64,000 bases of DNA from Trinickia sp966421005 (GCA_966421005.1 CBJLAJ010000011.1:1-64000), one strand, 5' to 3'. Numbered from the stretch's first letter, positions 53,681-62,590 are shown. A program made the numbers and translations. Notes: generated by a model from the sequence alone, not told the origin.

Positions 53681-54610
53681 TTAATCGCGCTTTTTCGCGC
53701 GGGGATGAGCGGTGTCGTAGACCTGCGCGAGATGCTGAAAATCGAGCGACGTGTAAATTTGCGTCGCCGCCACGCTTGCATGGCCGAGCAGCTCCTGCAC
53801 GGCCCGCAAGTCGCCGCTCGATTGAAGCAGGTGCGTCGCAAACGAGTGGCGCAGAACGTGCGGATGGACATTCGCCGGAATGCCTGCCGCCAACGCCATG
53901 CGCTTGATGCGCTCGCGCACGACATTCGGCGACATGCGCGCGCCACGCGAAGAGAGAAAGAGCGGATGCGGATCGAGCCTGACGAGCTGCCCACGCACGG
54001 CGAGCCATGCCTCGAGCGCCGCTATCGCTTTCTTGCCGACCGGTACGGAGCGTTGCCGCTTGCCTTTGCCGAGCACCGTGACTTCAGCGGTATCGAGGCT
54101 AAGCCAGCCCGCGGAGCGATATCCATCGCCTTCGGCGAACACCGCATCGAGCCCGACGAGTTCCGCCAAGCGCAATCCCGACGAATAAAAAAGCTCGAGG
54201 ATCGCCTGGTCGCGCAGCTCTTCGGCACTTTCGGCGGTGCCGGCTTCCATCAGCGCATTGGCGTCGTCGACGGACAACGCTTTGGGCAGGCGCTTCGGCT
54301 GTTTGGGCGCGCGCACCGCGGCGACCGGGTTGGCCGGCAATTCGATGCGTTCGGCGAGCCATCGATAAAACGCACGCCAGGCCGACAGCCGGTGGGCGAT
54401 CGAGCGCGCGGATAACCCGCTGCTATGCGCGCGCGCAACCGCCGAGCGGATATCTGTCGCCGAGAGGCTCGCCAGTGCGCGCCCATTGGCGAGCGCGGTC
54501 AACGTCTCGAGTTCATGTGCATAGCTGCGTAGCGTGTGCTCGGATAGGCGCCGCCCGTGGGCGAGGCTCTCGAGATACGCGGCGATCAGTGCGGTGTCGG
54601 CCGGCTGCAT
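53681..54610 (-). CDS. xerC: Tyrosine recombinase XerC
   Basis: A 309-residue tyrosine recombinase that resolves chromosome dimers at dif with XerD. The core-binding domain is N-terminal (about residues 1-90). The catalytic Arg is in SSGLRLAELVGLD, then HVLRHSFATHLLQSSGDLRAVQELLGHAS (His, Arg, His) and the nucleophile in TQIYTSLD. ATG 54610 is chosen (family N-terminus). The xerC-DUF484-dapF order matches conserved clusters in other proteobacteria. Confidence 0.94.
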   Translation of the reverse strand: MQPADTALIAAYLESLAHGRRLSEHTLRSYAHELETLTALANGRALASLSATDIRSAVARAHSSGLSARSIAHRLSAWRAFYRWLAERIELPANPVAAVRAPKQPKRLPKALSVDDANALMEAGTAESAEELRDQAILELFYSSGLRLAELVGLDAVFAEGDGYRSAGWLSLDTAEVTVLGKGKRQRSVPVGKKAIAALEAWLAVRGQLVRLDPHPLFLSSRGARMSPNVVRERIKRMALAAGIPANVHPHVLRHSFATHLLQSSGDLRAVQELLGHASVAATQIYTSLDFQHLAQVYDTAHPRAKKRD

Positions 54611-54650
54611 GGCATTCGCGCGGATTGTCTCGATGCGGCCGGCAGCCGGC

Positions 54651-55382
54651 TCAGCGTGCAAGCAGGCGGCTCGTCGCGGCGCTCGCGAGCGTGCCGATCT
54701 GCATCAGGAAGTCCGTCGCCATGCCTTCGTGAAAGCGGCGCGGATCGGGCGAGCCCATGACGAGCAGTCCGAACGCGGGGGCGCTTTCTTCCGCCTGCGG
54801 ATCGCGCAGCGCAAGCAGCACGACGGACTGGATGCCGCCTCCTTCGCCCGAACCCGCCGCGGTGCCGGCCTCGTCAGCCGCGGTGGCGGCGCTTGCCTGC
54901 GCGCCGGCGCCAAGCCATTGCGCGGCTTCAAAGCCGGTGTTCGCGCCGCAGTAAGGGGCGCCGAGGCTATTGGCGAAGATGCGGACTTCTTCCCCGACCT
55001 GACGCGCGAACTCGGCCTGCGCATAGGCATCGGCTACGTCCCAGAGGCGCAAGGCCGCATGCGGCACGTCGAAGACTTCTGTCAGGCCGTGCGTGACGGT
55101 ACGCGGCAGCGCGTGGGTATCGCGTTCGGCAATGACGCGCGCCGTCCAGCGGTTGAACTTCGCGGCGATGCTGTCGTTCTCGTGCCCATAGCGCAGCAGT
55201 TCGGCGAGACGCCTTTCGAGCAGCTTGTTCTTTTCGCGCAACATTTCCATTTGCCGCTCTTGCAGCGACACGGCGGCTTTGCCGTGAGGATTCGCGAGTC
55301 GCACGGCCGCAAGCAGCTCGGCGTGTTGCACGAAGAATTCGGGGTTGGCGAGCAGATATTCGGCGACTTCGCGATCGTTCAT
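54651..55382 (-). CDS. DUF484 family protein
   Basis: A 243-residue cytoplasmic protein. The start MNDREVAEYLLANPEFFVQHAELLAAV matches DUF484; a short coiled coil (QERQMEMLREKNKLLERRLAEL, about residues 42-63) is followed by a GAF-like region ending LLVMGSPDPRRFHEGMATDFL. The family lies between dapF and xerC in many gammaproteobacteria and betaproteobacteria and has no assigned function. An Ala/Gly-rich insert sits near residues 155-180. Confidence 0.92.
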   Translation of the reverse strand: MNDREVAEYLLANPEFFVQHAELLAAVRLANPHGKAAVSLQERQMEMLREKNKLLERRLAELLRYGHENDSIAAKFNRWTARVIAERDTHALPRTVTHGLTEVFDVPHAALRLWDVADAYAQAEFARQVGEEVRIFANSLGAPYCGANTGFEAAQWLGAGAQASAATAADEAGTAAGSGEGGGIQSVVLLALRDPQAEESAPAFGLLVMGSPDPRRFHEGMATDFLMQIGTLASAATSRLLAR

Positions 55383-55428
55383 GGTGTAGATGTTTGGCGG
55401 ATGGTAAGCGCGTGGGCGGCGGGGCGGG

Positions 55429-56298
55429 TTATCGGTCGGCCAGCTCGATCTCGCCGCGAAAGACGGTCACGGCCGGGCCGGCCATCGTGAGCGCCGAGGT
55501 TTCGTCATGCGCTCCGTCCCATGCGATGGTCAGCTCTCCACCGTGCGTGCGTACGATGACCGGGGAGTCGAGCCGGCGGCGGCGAATGCCGGCGGCAACC
55601 GCCGCGCATGCACCCGTGCCACAGGCGAGGGTTTCGCCTGCGCCGCGCTCGAACACGCGCAGCGCGATTTCGTGGCGGGACACGATCTGCATGAAGCCGG
55701 CATTGACGCGCTGCGCAAAGCGCGTGTGCGCCTCGAGCGCAGGCCCGACGGTGGCGACGGGATAAGCCTCCACGTCATCGACGATCGTGACCGCATGCGG
55801 ATTGCCCATCGAGACGACGGAGACTTCGAGCGATTGCCCGGCCGCCTCGACAGGCCACAGTGCGTCCGCACCTTCGGCGCGCGCCGCGAGGCCGCTCGTA
55901 TCGAACGGCACGCGCGCCGGATCGAACACGGGGCGGCCCATGTCGACGACCACCTCGCCGTTGTCCTGCATCGTCAGTGTGATGATCCCGCCATGGACTT
56001 CCACGCGCACGCTGCGCTTATCCGTGAGGCCTGTGTCGCGCACGAACTTGACGAAGCAGCGCGCGCCGTTGCCGCAGTGTTCGACTTCGCCGCCGTCGCA
56101 ATTGAAGATGCGGTACTTGAAATCGGCCTCTGCCGTGTCGGGCCGCTCGACGAGCAGGAGCTGATCGGCGCCGACGCCGAAATGGCGGTCGGCCAGCGCG
56201 CGTACCTGCTCGCTCGTCAGCGAGAGCGGGCGGCTGTAGCCGTCGAGCACGACGAAGTCGTTGCCCGCGCCCTGCATCTTGGTGAATTGAAGTCTCAT
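55429..56298 (-). CDS. dapF: Diaminopimelate epimerase
   Basis: A 289-residue cofactor-independent epimerase converting LL- to meso-diaminopimelate for lysine and peptidoglycan. The two catalytic Cys are in EVEHCGNGARC (about residue 75) and TLACGTGACAAV (about 223). The N-terminus FTKMQGAGNDFVVLD is conserved. ATG 56298 is the family start. An Ala/Glu-rich insert occurs near residues 135-145. Confidence 0.97.
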   Translation of the reverse strand: MRLQFTKMQGAGNDFVVLDGYSRPLSLTSEQVRALADRHFGVGADQLLLVERPDTAEADFKYRIFNCDGGEVEHCGNGARCFVKFVRDTGLTDKRSVRVEVHGGIITLTMQDNGEVVVDMGRPVFDPARVPFDTSGLAARAEGADALWPVEAAGQSLEVSVVSMGNPHAVTIVDDVEAYPVATVGPALEAHTRFAQRVNAGFMQIVSRHEIALRVFERGAGETLACGTGACAAVAAGIRRRRLDSPVIVRTHGGELTIAWDGAHDETSALTMAGPAVTVFRGEIELADR

Positions 56299-56347
56299 GA
56301 TGGGCGTTATTGTAAGCGACGCGCCGCGCGGATCGGGCAACGCCGCG

Positions 56348-57232
56348 TCAGTAGAGACTCGGCATGCCGGGTGGACGTGTCTTGAAGCGTTTGTGGACCC
56401 AGTAGTATTGCTCGGGCATCAGCGGAATCTGCTCCTCGAGGAACGCGTTCATGCGACGCGCATCGGCGTCGTCATCGCCGCTCGGGTAGTCCTGCCACGG
56501 CTCGAAGACCTTCAGTCTGTATCCCTTGTAGTTCGGCAACACTTCGCCGATGAAAGGCACCACCTGGGCATGGCCGACCTTGGCGAACCGGCCGACGGCG
56601 GTCAGCGTGCAGGCCGGCACCCCGAAAAACGGCACGAAGGTCGAATTGCGCAGGCCGTAATCCATGTCGGCGCCGAGCATGACAGGTTTGCGATCGCGCA
56701 GCCAGCGCAGTACCACGCGGGCGCTGTCGGCGCGGCTTGCCATGTCGGCGCCGAAGCGTCCGCGCGCGGCTTTCGCGACGGCCTCGAGTTCGGGGTTCGA
56801 CATCGGCTGATAGAGCGAGCCGCAACGGCGCCCGAGTGCATGGTTGAGGAAGATCGAGCCCGCTTCGATCCCGACGAAGTGCAGGCCGAGAAAGAGCGTG
56901 GGGGGCAGATCGGGGTCGGTCAGATCGACGGCGCTGTCGACTTGCACGAGCTTTTCGAGCTTGCTTTGCGAGCCGAACCATTGAACGCTGCGCTCGACGT
57001 AGCTGCGAATCGCGTGGCGGAAATGGCGTTGCGCGATCCGCTCGCGCTCGTTATCGCTCCATTGCGGAAAGCAGAGCGACAGATTGGTGTGAACGATGCG
57101 GCGGCGCCGGCTGGGAATCTGATAGAGCAGCCAGCCGAGGCCGTCGCCGAAGCGCGCGACGAGACCGTAGGGCAGAATCGCGAGAAACTTGAGTAAGCCG
57201 ATGGCGAGCTTCGTGCCGGCGCTCTTCAGCAT
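56348..57232 (-). CDS. Lipid A biosynthesis acyltransferase (LpxL/HtrB family)
   Basis: A 294-residue inner-membrane acyltransferase that adds a secondary acyl chain to Kdo2-lipid IVA. The HX4(D/E) active-site motif is LGLHFVGIEAGS (about residues 115-126). An N-terminal membrane segment (about 10-30), CGSLYQPMSNPELEAV and the tail PEQYYWVHKRFKTRPPG are typical. ATG 57232 gives the standard N-terminus; the frame is open 135 bases further. Whether it is the LpxL or LpxM type cannot be told. Confidence 0.93.
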   Translation of the reverse strand: MLKSAGTKLAIGLLKFLAILPYGLVARFGDGLGWLLYQIPSRRRRIVHTNLSLCFPQWSDNERERIAQRHFRHAIRSYVERSVQWFGSQSKLEKLVQVDSAVDLTDPDLPPTLFLGLHFVGIEAGSIFLNHALGRRCGSLYQPMSNPELEAVAKAARGRFGADMASRADSARVVLRWLRDRKPVMLGADMDYGLRNSTFVPFFGVPACTLTAVGRFAKVGHAQVVPFIGEVLPNYKGYRLKVFEPWQDYPSGDDDADARRMNAFLEEQIPLMPEQYYWVHKRFKTRPPGMPSLY

Positions 57233-57370
57233 ACGCGCGCTCCGGTCGACAACGGGCGAAACGTATGTCGAGCCGGCGCGATGGACGGCGCGATGCCTGA
57301 AATGAACGACGGGACCGGTATGGGCGCGCAATGCGGCAAACAAAAGGCACAAGACACGGCAGTTCACTCT

Positions 57371-57397
57371 GTGACAGGATCGAGAAGTCGCTATAAT
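57371..57397 (+). promoter_or_regulatory. Promoter of metK
   Basis: TATAAT (57392-57397) with GTGACA (57371-57376) 15 bases upstream. The -10 is perfect, the -35 and the spacing are suboptimal. The predicted start is about 57404, which coincides with the first stem of the leader. The 57233-57370 interval separates it from the divergent lpxL-family gene and holds nothing else that I can support. Confidence 0.6.
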
Positions 57398-57402
57398 ACG
57401 GA

Positions 57403-57555
57403 CTTCGCCGAGTTAATAGACAACTTGCGGGGCGAAGCCGCGAAGAGGCATCAAAAGGCCCACTCGCGGTAAGGGAAATCCGCTAAAGCGTCGCCGCTTC
57501 AGGCTCCCGGAGCTGGCTACGTGAAATCAACAACCGTAACCATGGAGTCTGCAAC
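57403..57555 (+). ncRNA. Structured 5' leader of metK, candidate cis-regulatory RNA
   Basis: About 150 transcribed bases before metK contain successive helices: CTTCGCC (57403) with GGCGAAG (57431-57437); CCGCGA (57438-57443) with TCGCGG (57464-57469), enclosing GGC/GCC; AAGCG-TCGC-CGCTT; and GCTC-CCG-GAGC. The first two are stacked end to end. I do not recognise a known SAM, SAH or SAM-II consensus in it. Gene identity makes SAM or methionine sensing the obvious idea, but this is inference. Confidence 0.45.
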
Positions 57556-58743
57556 GTGGCAAACGACTATCTCTTTACGTCCGAATCCGTTTCCGAAGGT
57601 CATCCCGACAAGGTCGCCGATCAAATTTCGGACGCGATCCTCGACGCCATTTTCACCCAGGACAAATACTCCCGCGTTGCTGCCGAAACGCTTTGCAACA
57701 CGGGTCTCGTCGTGCTGGCTGGCGAAATCACCACGACGGCCAACGTCGATTACATCCAAGTGGCGCGCGATACGATCAAACGTATCGGCTACGACAACAC
57801 GGACTACGGAATCGACTATCGCGGCTGCGCGGTGCTGGTCGCGTATGACAAGCAATCCCCCGATATCGCGCAGGGTGTCGATCGTGCGCACGATGACAAC
57901 CTCGATCAGGGCGCGGGCGATCAAGGCCTGATGTTTGGCTACGCGTGCGACGAAACGCCCGAACTGATGCCGTTGCCGATCCATTTGTCGCACCGTCTCG
58001 TCGAGCGTCAGGCTAGCCTGCGTCGCGATGGCCGGTTGCCCTGGCTGCGCCCCGATGCGAAATCGCAGGTGACCGTGCGCTATGTCGACGGCAAGCCGCA
58101 TTCGATCGACACCGTCGTCCTCTCGACGCAGCATGCGCCCGATATCGATCTGTCGGTGCTGCGCGAATCGGTGATCGAAGAAGTCATCAAGCCGACGCTG
58201 CCGGCGGAACTCATCAAGGGCGATATCAAATTCCTCGTGAACCCGACGGGCCGGTTCGTAATCGGCGGCCCGCAGGGCGACTGCGGCCTCACGGGCCGCA
58301 AGATCATCGTCGATACCTATGGCGGCGCGGCGCCGCATGGCGGCGGTGCGTTCTCGGGCAAGGACCCGTCGAAGGTGGATCGTTCGGCTGCTTATGCCGG
58401 CCGGTATGTCGCGAAGAACATCGTGGCGGCGGGGCTTGCCTCGCGCTGCCTGATCCAGGTGTCGTACGCGATTGGCGTGGCGCAGCCGACGTCGGTGATG
58501 GTCAATACGTTCGGCACGGGCCGCGTGTCGGACGCGACGATCACGCAGCTCGTGCGCGAGCATTTCGATCTGCGTCCGAAGGGCATCATTCAAATGCTCG
58601 ATTTGCTGCGCCCGATCTACGAAAAGACGGCGGCGTACGGCCACTTCGGTCGCGAGGAACCCGAGTTCACGTGGGAAAGCACCGACAAGGCGCTCGCGCT
58701 GGCCCAGGCGGCTGGCACGGAGGCTGTCGCGGCGGTGGCGTAA
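57556..58743 (+). CDS. metK: S-adenosylmethionine synthetase
   Basis: A 395-residue enzyme making SAM from methionine and ATP. Signatures are GHPDKVADQISDA (about residues 16-28), the hexapeptide region GAGDQGLMFGYA, and the glycine-rich phosphate loop GGGAFSGKDPSKVDRS. Length is normal. It is monocistronic with its own promoter, a structured leader and a terminator. Confidence 0.98.
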   Translation: MANDYLFTSESVSEGHPDKVADQISDAILDAIFTQDKYSRVAAETLCNTGLVVLAGEITTTANVDYIQVARDTIKRIGYDNTDYGIDYRGCAVLVAYDKQSPDIAQGVDRAHDDNLDQGAGDQGLMFGYACDETPELMPLPIHLSHRLVERQASLRRDGRLPWLRPDAKSQVTVRYVDGKPHSIDTVVLSTQHAPDIDLSVLRESVIEEVIKPTLPAELIKGDIKFLVNPTGRFVIGGPQGDCGLTGRKIIVDTYGGAAPHGGGAFSGKDPSKVDRSAAYAGRYVAKNIVAAGLASRCLIQVSYAIGVAQPTSVMVNTFGTGRVSDATITQLVREHFDLRPKGIIQMLDLLRPIYEKTAAYGHFGREEPEFTWESTDKALALAQAAGTEAVAAVA

Positions 58744-58774
58744 CGCCTGGCGACTTGCGGTAGCTCGATGTGAA

Positions 58775-58798
58775 AAACCCCGACTTCGGTCGGGGTTT
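58775..58798. terminator. Bidirectional terminator between metK and hipA
   Basis: AAACCCCGAC, loop TTCG, GTCGGGGTTT is a perfect 10-bp stem with A and T tracts at both sides. It can serve metK on plus and the convergent hipA on minus. Confidence 0.88.
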
Positions 58799-58848
58799 GT
58801 TCGATGGGCGGGCAGCGCTAGGGGCGTTGACCGGTTCGATAGGGATGC

Positions 58849-60195
58849 TCACGGTAACTGTCTGCGCAATTCTGGCGTCGAGACATCATCGATGTGGCGA
58901 AACGCAGGTGCGATTGCATCCATCTCGGCGGTGTCGACGCCGAATTCCTCGAAGTACACCTGCCATTCTCGCGTCACGCGCCAGACATCTGCGATCGATT
59001 GGGCTGCCGCAGCTCGAGAAAGCGTGAATCGCTCATGCCAGCTGAGGGCGTTGTCCAGCGTGGCAAGCCGCCCATTTTTGCCGATGCCTAGATGGAGAAA
59101 ACGCTCGCTGGCATGACTGGGACGCGGCAACACGTCATAGAGCGGGCTTAACCGCCAGCCCGGCAGCGTGTCGTCCCATATGAATCCATGATTGCGCAGG
59201 TGGTCGTCGTCATTGCTCACGAGGATGTTGTAGACCATGCGCTTGAACAACTCCGCATTGTCTTCGCGAATCGCGCTCGGATGGCAGTACCTTCTGACAG
59301 CGTCAGCCAGTTCAGCATATGATTTGTCGCGTGACTCCATCTCATCGCAGCCAACGAGTGTGAGGCCACTGACAAACGCCGATCGATGCTCCACTCGCCC
59401 GTCGCCAAACCCGACAGTCAATCGGGCTGCATACGTTGGCCCTTCGCTGCCCGGCTCTTTCCAGTAGCGATCAAATCGCCGGATGAGCATGACGCGGCGA
59501 TCGCCCAGTTCGACCGTTTCCACGGGGGGAACGGTGAGGCCGGCTTTCTGAGCCATTCGGAGCGCAGCGCACTCGATGACGGGAATATCGAAGTTGTCGT
59601 TGCGGCTGCCAAACTTGGCCAGCCACAGTACCCCTTGCTCGTCGCGAACGGATGCCTTGGGGCGGGCGCCACCCAGGGCGGTACCCTCCACGAAAATGGC
59701 TTCGAGTCGGGCGGGGACGGGCAAACCCGCTTCGATACGCTCGGCGGCTTCCATCAAGTGATTCAAGCTATGCCAAGTGCTCGCGCCTGCTATCGGCACA
59801 TCGTTGTGGCCGCCCCGGATATCGAGTGCTCCGACACGCTCGCTTCCGGCATGCAGGAGGTATTGCGATTCGGCCAAGCTGTTCGGCGGCACCTTAAGCT
59901 TGGCCTCGATAACGCGTCGTCCCCATGAATCAGGGGCGGCGTCGCGCAGGCCGCCAAAAAACCGTAGGGCATTGACCGGCAGCAAGTACTTGCCCGAAAT
60001 TGCAGCCCTGTCCGCAATGCTCAGGCTCACCGGATCCACCTCCAGCGCGTCGTTGCGCTTTAGATAATTCAGGCCGTAAGCGAACTTCGATGCGACCAGG
60101 TTTGAACCTTCCTCGGTCAACGCGAGTTGACCGCACGGTGCCCATTGCGCGTCGATATTGGCAAAGACGATGAGTTTGCGGTCTCGGATTGTCAT
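58849..60195 (-). CDS. hipA: HipA-family kinase toxin
   Basis: A 448-residue Ser/Thr kinase of the HipA family, which in E. coli phosphorylates glutamyl-tRNA synthetase and induces persistence. The N-terminal HipA domain (about residues 1-110) is followed by LGGARPKASV (nucleotide loop), the catalytic NILVSNDDDHLRNHGF with Asp, and LSPLYDVLP. The motif set is intact, so it should be active. It starts 35 bases after hipB. Confidence 0.93.
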   Translation of the reverse strand: MTIRDRKLIVFANIDAQWAPCGQLALTEEGSNLVASKFAYGLNYLKRNDALEVDPVSLSIADRAAISGKYLLPVNALRFFGGLRDAAPDSWGRRVIEAKLKVPPNSLAESQYLLHAGSERVGALDIRGGHNDVPIAGASTWHSLNHLMEAAERIEAGLPVPARLEAIFVEGTALGGARPKASVRDEQGVLWLAKFGSRNDNFDIPVIECAALRMAQKAGLTVPPVETVELGDRRVMLIRRFDRYWKEPGSEGPTYAARLTVGFGDGRVEHRSAFVSGLTLVGCDEMESRDKSYAELADAVRRYCHPSAIREDNAELFKRMVYNILVSNDDDHLRNHGFIWDDTLPGWRLSPLYDVLPRPSHASERFLHLGIGKNGRLATLDNALSWHERFTLSRAAAAQSIADVWRVTREWQVYFEEFGVDTAEMDAIAPAFRHIDDVSTPELRRQLP

Positions 60196-60230
60196 TGGGG
60201 GACGTCGGCAAAAAGCGGGCGAAACGCAAG

Positions 60231-60572
60231 TTAGAAATTCAGTTCGTCGCGCTCGGACGCGCTCATCTCTCGAACCCGAAGTTTGCGTTCGCGCGCCGCC
60301 ATTGCGGCCAAAGCGGGATCATTTTCCGCATACAGCGCCGCTAGTGACGCGCCGGGCGCAATGGCATCCAGATACCGCAGCAATTGGCCGACGGCCAGTC
60401 CCGGGTCTCCATGCTCGATACGGTAGGCTGTATTGCGCGACAGTCCGGCTCGCAGAGCTGCATCGGCCTGCTTGACGCCTCGTGCGACGCGCAGGCGGGC
60501 CAACAGGGCGCCGAGATGCCGGCTTTGCTCATGAAGTTGGGGTGTGAGGATGGATGCTTGGGAGACCTTCAT
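60231..60572 (-). CDS. hipB: HipB-family antitoxin (XRE HTH)
   Basis: A 113-residue antitoxin and repressor. The XRE-type helix-turn-helix is LGALLARLRVARGVKQADAALRAGLSRNTAYRIEHGD (about residues 20-56). The C-terminal tail is Arg/Glu-rich (ARERKLRVREMSASERDEL). ATG 60572 is chosen; an in-frame ATG at 60620 would lie inside the repeat-rich upstream region. It precedes hipA, as in the usual hipBA order, and is followed by it after 35 bases. Confidence 0.9.
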   Translation of the reverse strand: MKVSQASILTPQLHEQSRHLGALLARLRVARGVKQADAALRAGLSRNTAYRIEHGDPGLAVGQLLRYLDAIAPGASLAALYAENDPALAAMAARERKLRVREMSASERDELNF

Positions 60573-60708
60573 GCTCGTCAAAACGCGCGTTGCGCGCTTA
60601 ATGCTCGATATAACGAACACGGTAGCGCGTTATCAGATGCGCGTCAAAGCCAATCCCCATAATGTTCGTAAAATCGAGCATTATGGGGATTGGGCTCGGT
60701 TTTACGAG
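60570..60708. promoter_or_regulatory. Palindrome-rich operator region of hipBA
   Basis: A perfect 15-bp inverted repeat (CCAATCCCCATAATG at 60650-60664 and its complement at 60679-60693, 14-base loop) is interlocked with a second one (TTCGTAAAATCGAGC at 60665-60679 and a 13/15 complement at 60694-60708). ATCGAGCATTA (60673-60683) recurs inverted at 60599-60609, and CATGCTCGT-AAAAC-like sequence overlaps the hipB start (60570-60584). This fits several HipB binding sites. Confidence 0.65.
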
Positions 60709-60741
60709 CATGAATCGAGGCGAGCGCTTCCGGCTCTTGCT

Positions 60742-61374
60742 TTACGCAGTGTGCCGGCGGTAAACCGCCAGCGAGCCCGCAAGACCGATGAGCATCCCGC
60801 CGCAGGCGCGTTCGAGCCACCGCGCGCCGGAACGCTTGAGCACGGCGATGGCGCGCGCGCCCAGCAGCGCATAGCCAAACATGATCGCCAAATCGAGTCC
60901 GGCAAAGACGAGAGCGAGCACGGCATACTGCGGCGCCAGCGGTGCCGAAGGCGCGATGAATTGCGGCAAAAAGGCGGAAAAGAACAGATAGCCCTTCGGA
61001 TTCGTCACAGCTGTCAGGAAGCTTTTCATGAAGATGGCCCGGTTGCGCTGGCGGGCACCGGGTACTTGTGCCTCATCGAGCTCGAGCGACCCCTTCGACA
61101 TGAGAAGGCGCAGACCCACATAGGCGAGGTACGCCGCGCCGACCCATTTGACGACGGAAAACCAGAACGTCGAGGCCGCGAGCAATGCCCCCAGCCCGAC
61201 CGCCACGGCCGAGATCAGGACGAAATCGGATGCAACGGCCCCGGCGAAGCCATAGGCCGCGCGGCGAAGGCCATAGCGCGAGCCGTTCGTGAGCGCGAGC
61301 AGCGTCGTCGGGCCCGGCGTGGCGATACCGATAAATGCGACGGCGGCGAAAACAGCTAGCGTGGTTTGGTGCAT
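60742..61374 (-). CDS. LysE/RhtB-family amino acid exporter
   Basis: A 210-residue inner-membrane exporter. GIATPGPTTLLALTNGSRYG is the N-terminal signature and AVTNPKGYLFFSAFLPQF the second conserved region; about six hydrophobic segments. ATG 61374 (MHQTTLAVF) is preferred over a start at 61461. It is distinct from the family member at 12386-13036. Substrate unknown; the neighbouring genes give no clue. Confidence 0.92.
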   Translation of the reverse strand: MHQTTLAVFAAVAFIGIATPGPTTLLALTNGSRYGLRRAAYGFAGAVASDFVLISAVAVGLGALLAASTFWFSVVKWVGAAYLAYVGLRLLMSKGSLELDEAQVPGARQRNRAIFMKSFLTAVTNPKGYLFFSAFLPQFIAPSAPLAPQYAVLALVFAGLDLAIMFGYALLGARAIAVLKRSGARWLERACGGMLIGLAGSLAVYRRHTA

Positions 61375-61511
61375 GATGCGGGCGCCTTCCGATGCGGGGA
61401 GCGAACAAGTATAGGCGTTGCGGCGCGAAACACGGCCCGCCGATACGGCACCCGCCAGCACCCGTCGTAGCCCCGACTACGAGAGAGGGCAAGCTCTGGA
61501 AAACAGCACCG

Positions 61512-61694
61512 TCATCCGTCTTCGCCCACTTCGGCGGGATCGGGCAACTCGGGTTGCGTCGGATGATCCCGTTCTTCCTCGGGGGTCTCAGGTGGCTGTG
61601 GCGGTGGAATCGGCTCTCCGTTTTCGCTGCCGCCTCCCGTGTGCGCACGGTCCGGCACGGCGGCGCTGCAAGCGTCCAATTCGATGATCGGCAT
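61512..61694 (-). CDS. Small acidic proline-rich hypothetical protein
   Basis: A 60-residue protein starting MPIIELDACSAAVPD. GAGGAG lies about 6 bases before the ATG, a good ribosome site. The C-terminal half is Pro/Glu/Asp-rich (PIPPPQPPETPEEERDH), strongly acidic and likely disordered. There is no recognised domain. It lies 137 bases before the LysE gene and 82 after the GST, on the same strand. It could be real or a chance frame. Confidence 0.5.
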   Translation of the reverse strand: MPIIELDACSAAVPDRAHTGGGSENGEPIPPPQPPETPEEERDHPTQPELPDPAEVGEDG

Positions 61695-61776
61695 ATCGAA
61701 CTCCTCGAACGATAGGTGTATGCCGATCTTCCGCAACGCACGTGCCTTTTCCCGCAAAAATCGCGGAGATCGCAAT

Positions 61777-62436
61777 TCAATCGCGATCGGGCGCGCCAAG
61801 CGGAAAGAACGATCGATAGCGCCGCGCCTCGTCGACCGCGCGAGCAAACGAGGGGCGGGCGAGCAATCGCTTGCGGTAGGCAACGACGTGCGAAAACGAT
61901 GGGTCGATGCGGTGCGTCCAGTCCGCGTAAAAGAGAAACGGGGCGGCCGCGCAATCGGCCAGACTGAAGCTGTCGCCGGCGGCCCACTCTCTTTCGGCCA
62001 TGACTTTGTCGAGCCACGCATAGGCCGTCTCCAGCATCTGCCTGGCTTCTTGCACCCCATAGGCATCGTGAAGACCCTCGGGACGCATCGCATCGAAGAC
62101 GACTTTCTGCTGCGGTGTGGAAATGTAATTGTCGAAGAAGCGGTCCATACTGCGCGCCTCCAGCGCTGCGCGCGGATCGGCAGGCAAGAGTGCCACGGGC
62201 CCAGGGTGGTAGAGGCCGAGATATTCGATGATGATCGTCGACTCTCTCACCACCCGCGTACCGTCGACCAACAGCGGAAAGCGCTTGATTGGCCAAAGCG
62301 CAGAGAACTCGGCGAGCACCTCGGGGTTTTCGGGCGTGATCTCCCGCCACTCGAAGGGCGTGCCGTTCTCGTAGAGCGCGATCAGCACCTTTTGCGAGTA
62401 GGAGGAAAACGGGTGTGCGTAGAGTATCAATGACAT
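61777..62436 (-). CDS. Glutathione S-transferase family protein
   Basis: A 219-residue cytosolic GST-fold protein. The N-terminal thioredoxin-like domain has LYAHPFSSYSQKVLIAL and the glutathione-binding cis-Pro region RFPLLVDG, then RESTIIIEYLG; the helical C-terminal domain has AGDSFSLADCAAAPFLFY. Ser in FSSYSQ may be the catalytic residue, as in bacterial zeta/theta-like classes. ATG 62436 is chosen. Substrate unknown. Confidence 0.92.
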   Translation of the reverse strand: MSLILYAHPFSSYSQKVLIALYENGTPFEWREITPENPEVLAEFSALWPIKRFPLLVDGTRVVRESTIIIEYLGLYHPGPVALLPADPRAALEARSMDRFFDNYISTPQQKVVFDAMRPEGLHDAYGVQEARQMLETAYAWLDKVMAEREWAAGDSFSLADCAAAPFLFYADWTHRIDPSFSHVVAYRKRLLARPSFARAVDEARRYRSFFPLGAPDRD

Positions 62437-62590
62437 TCGGAGCCTCGTTCGTCGAATAGCAGCGTGTGATCGCTGGAACGACCACGTGCCGTTCAACTTG
62501 ACGACGAACGAGTGCGCGCGAAATCGACACCTTCGACGCGCGACTCGTAGCGGCGCATTCGCGAGATCGTCGACGGCGCGACGGGCCGCG

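Noticed and set aside
53681..54610. Tyrosine integrase of a prophage or island
   Set aside because: The recombinase is XerC-like in sequence and sits in the conserved DUF484-dapF cluster, so it is the chromosomal dimer-resolution enzyme.
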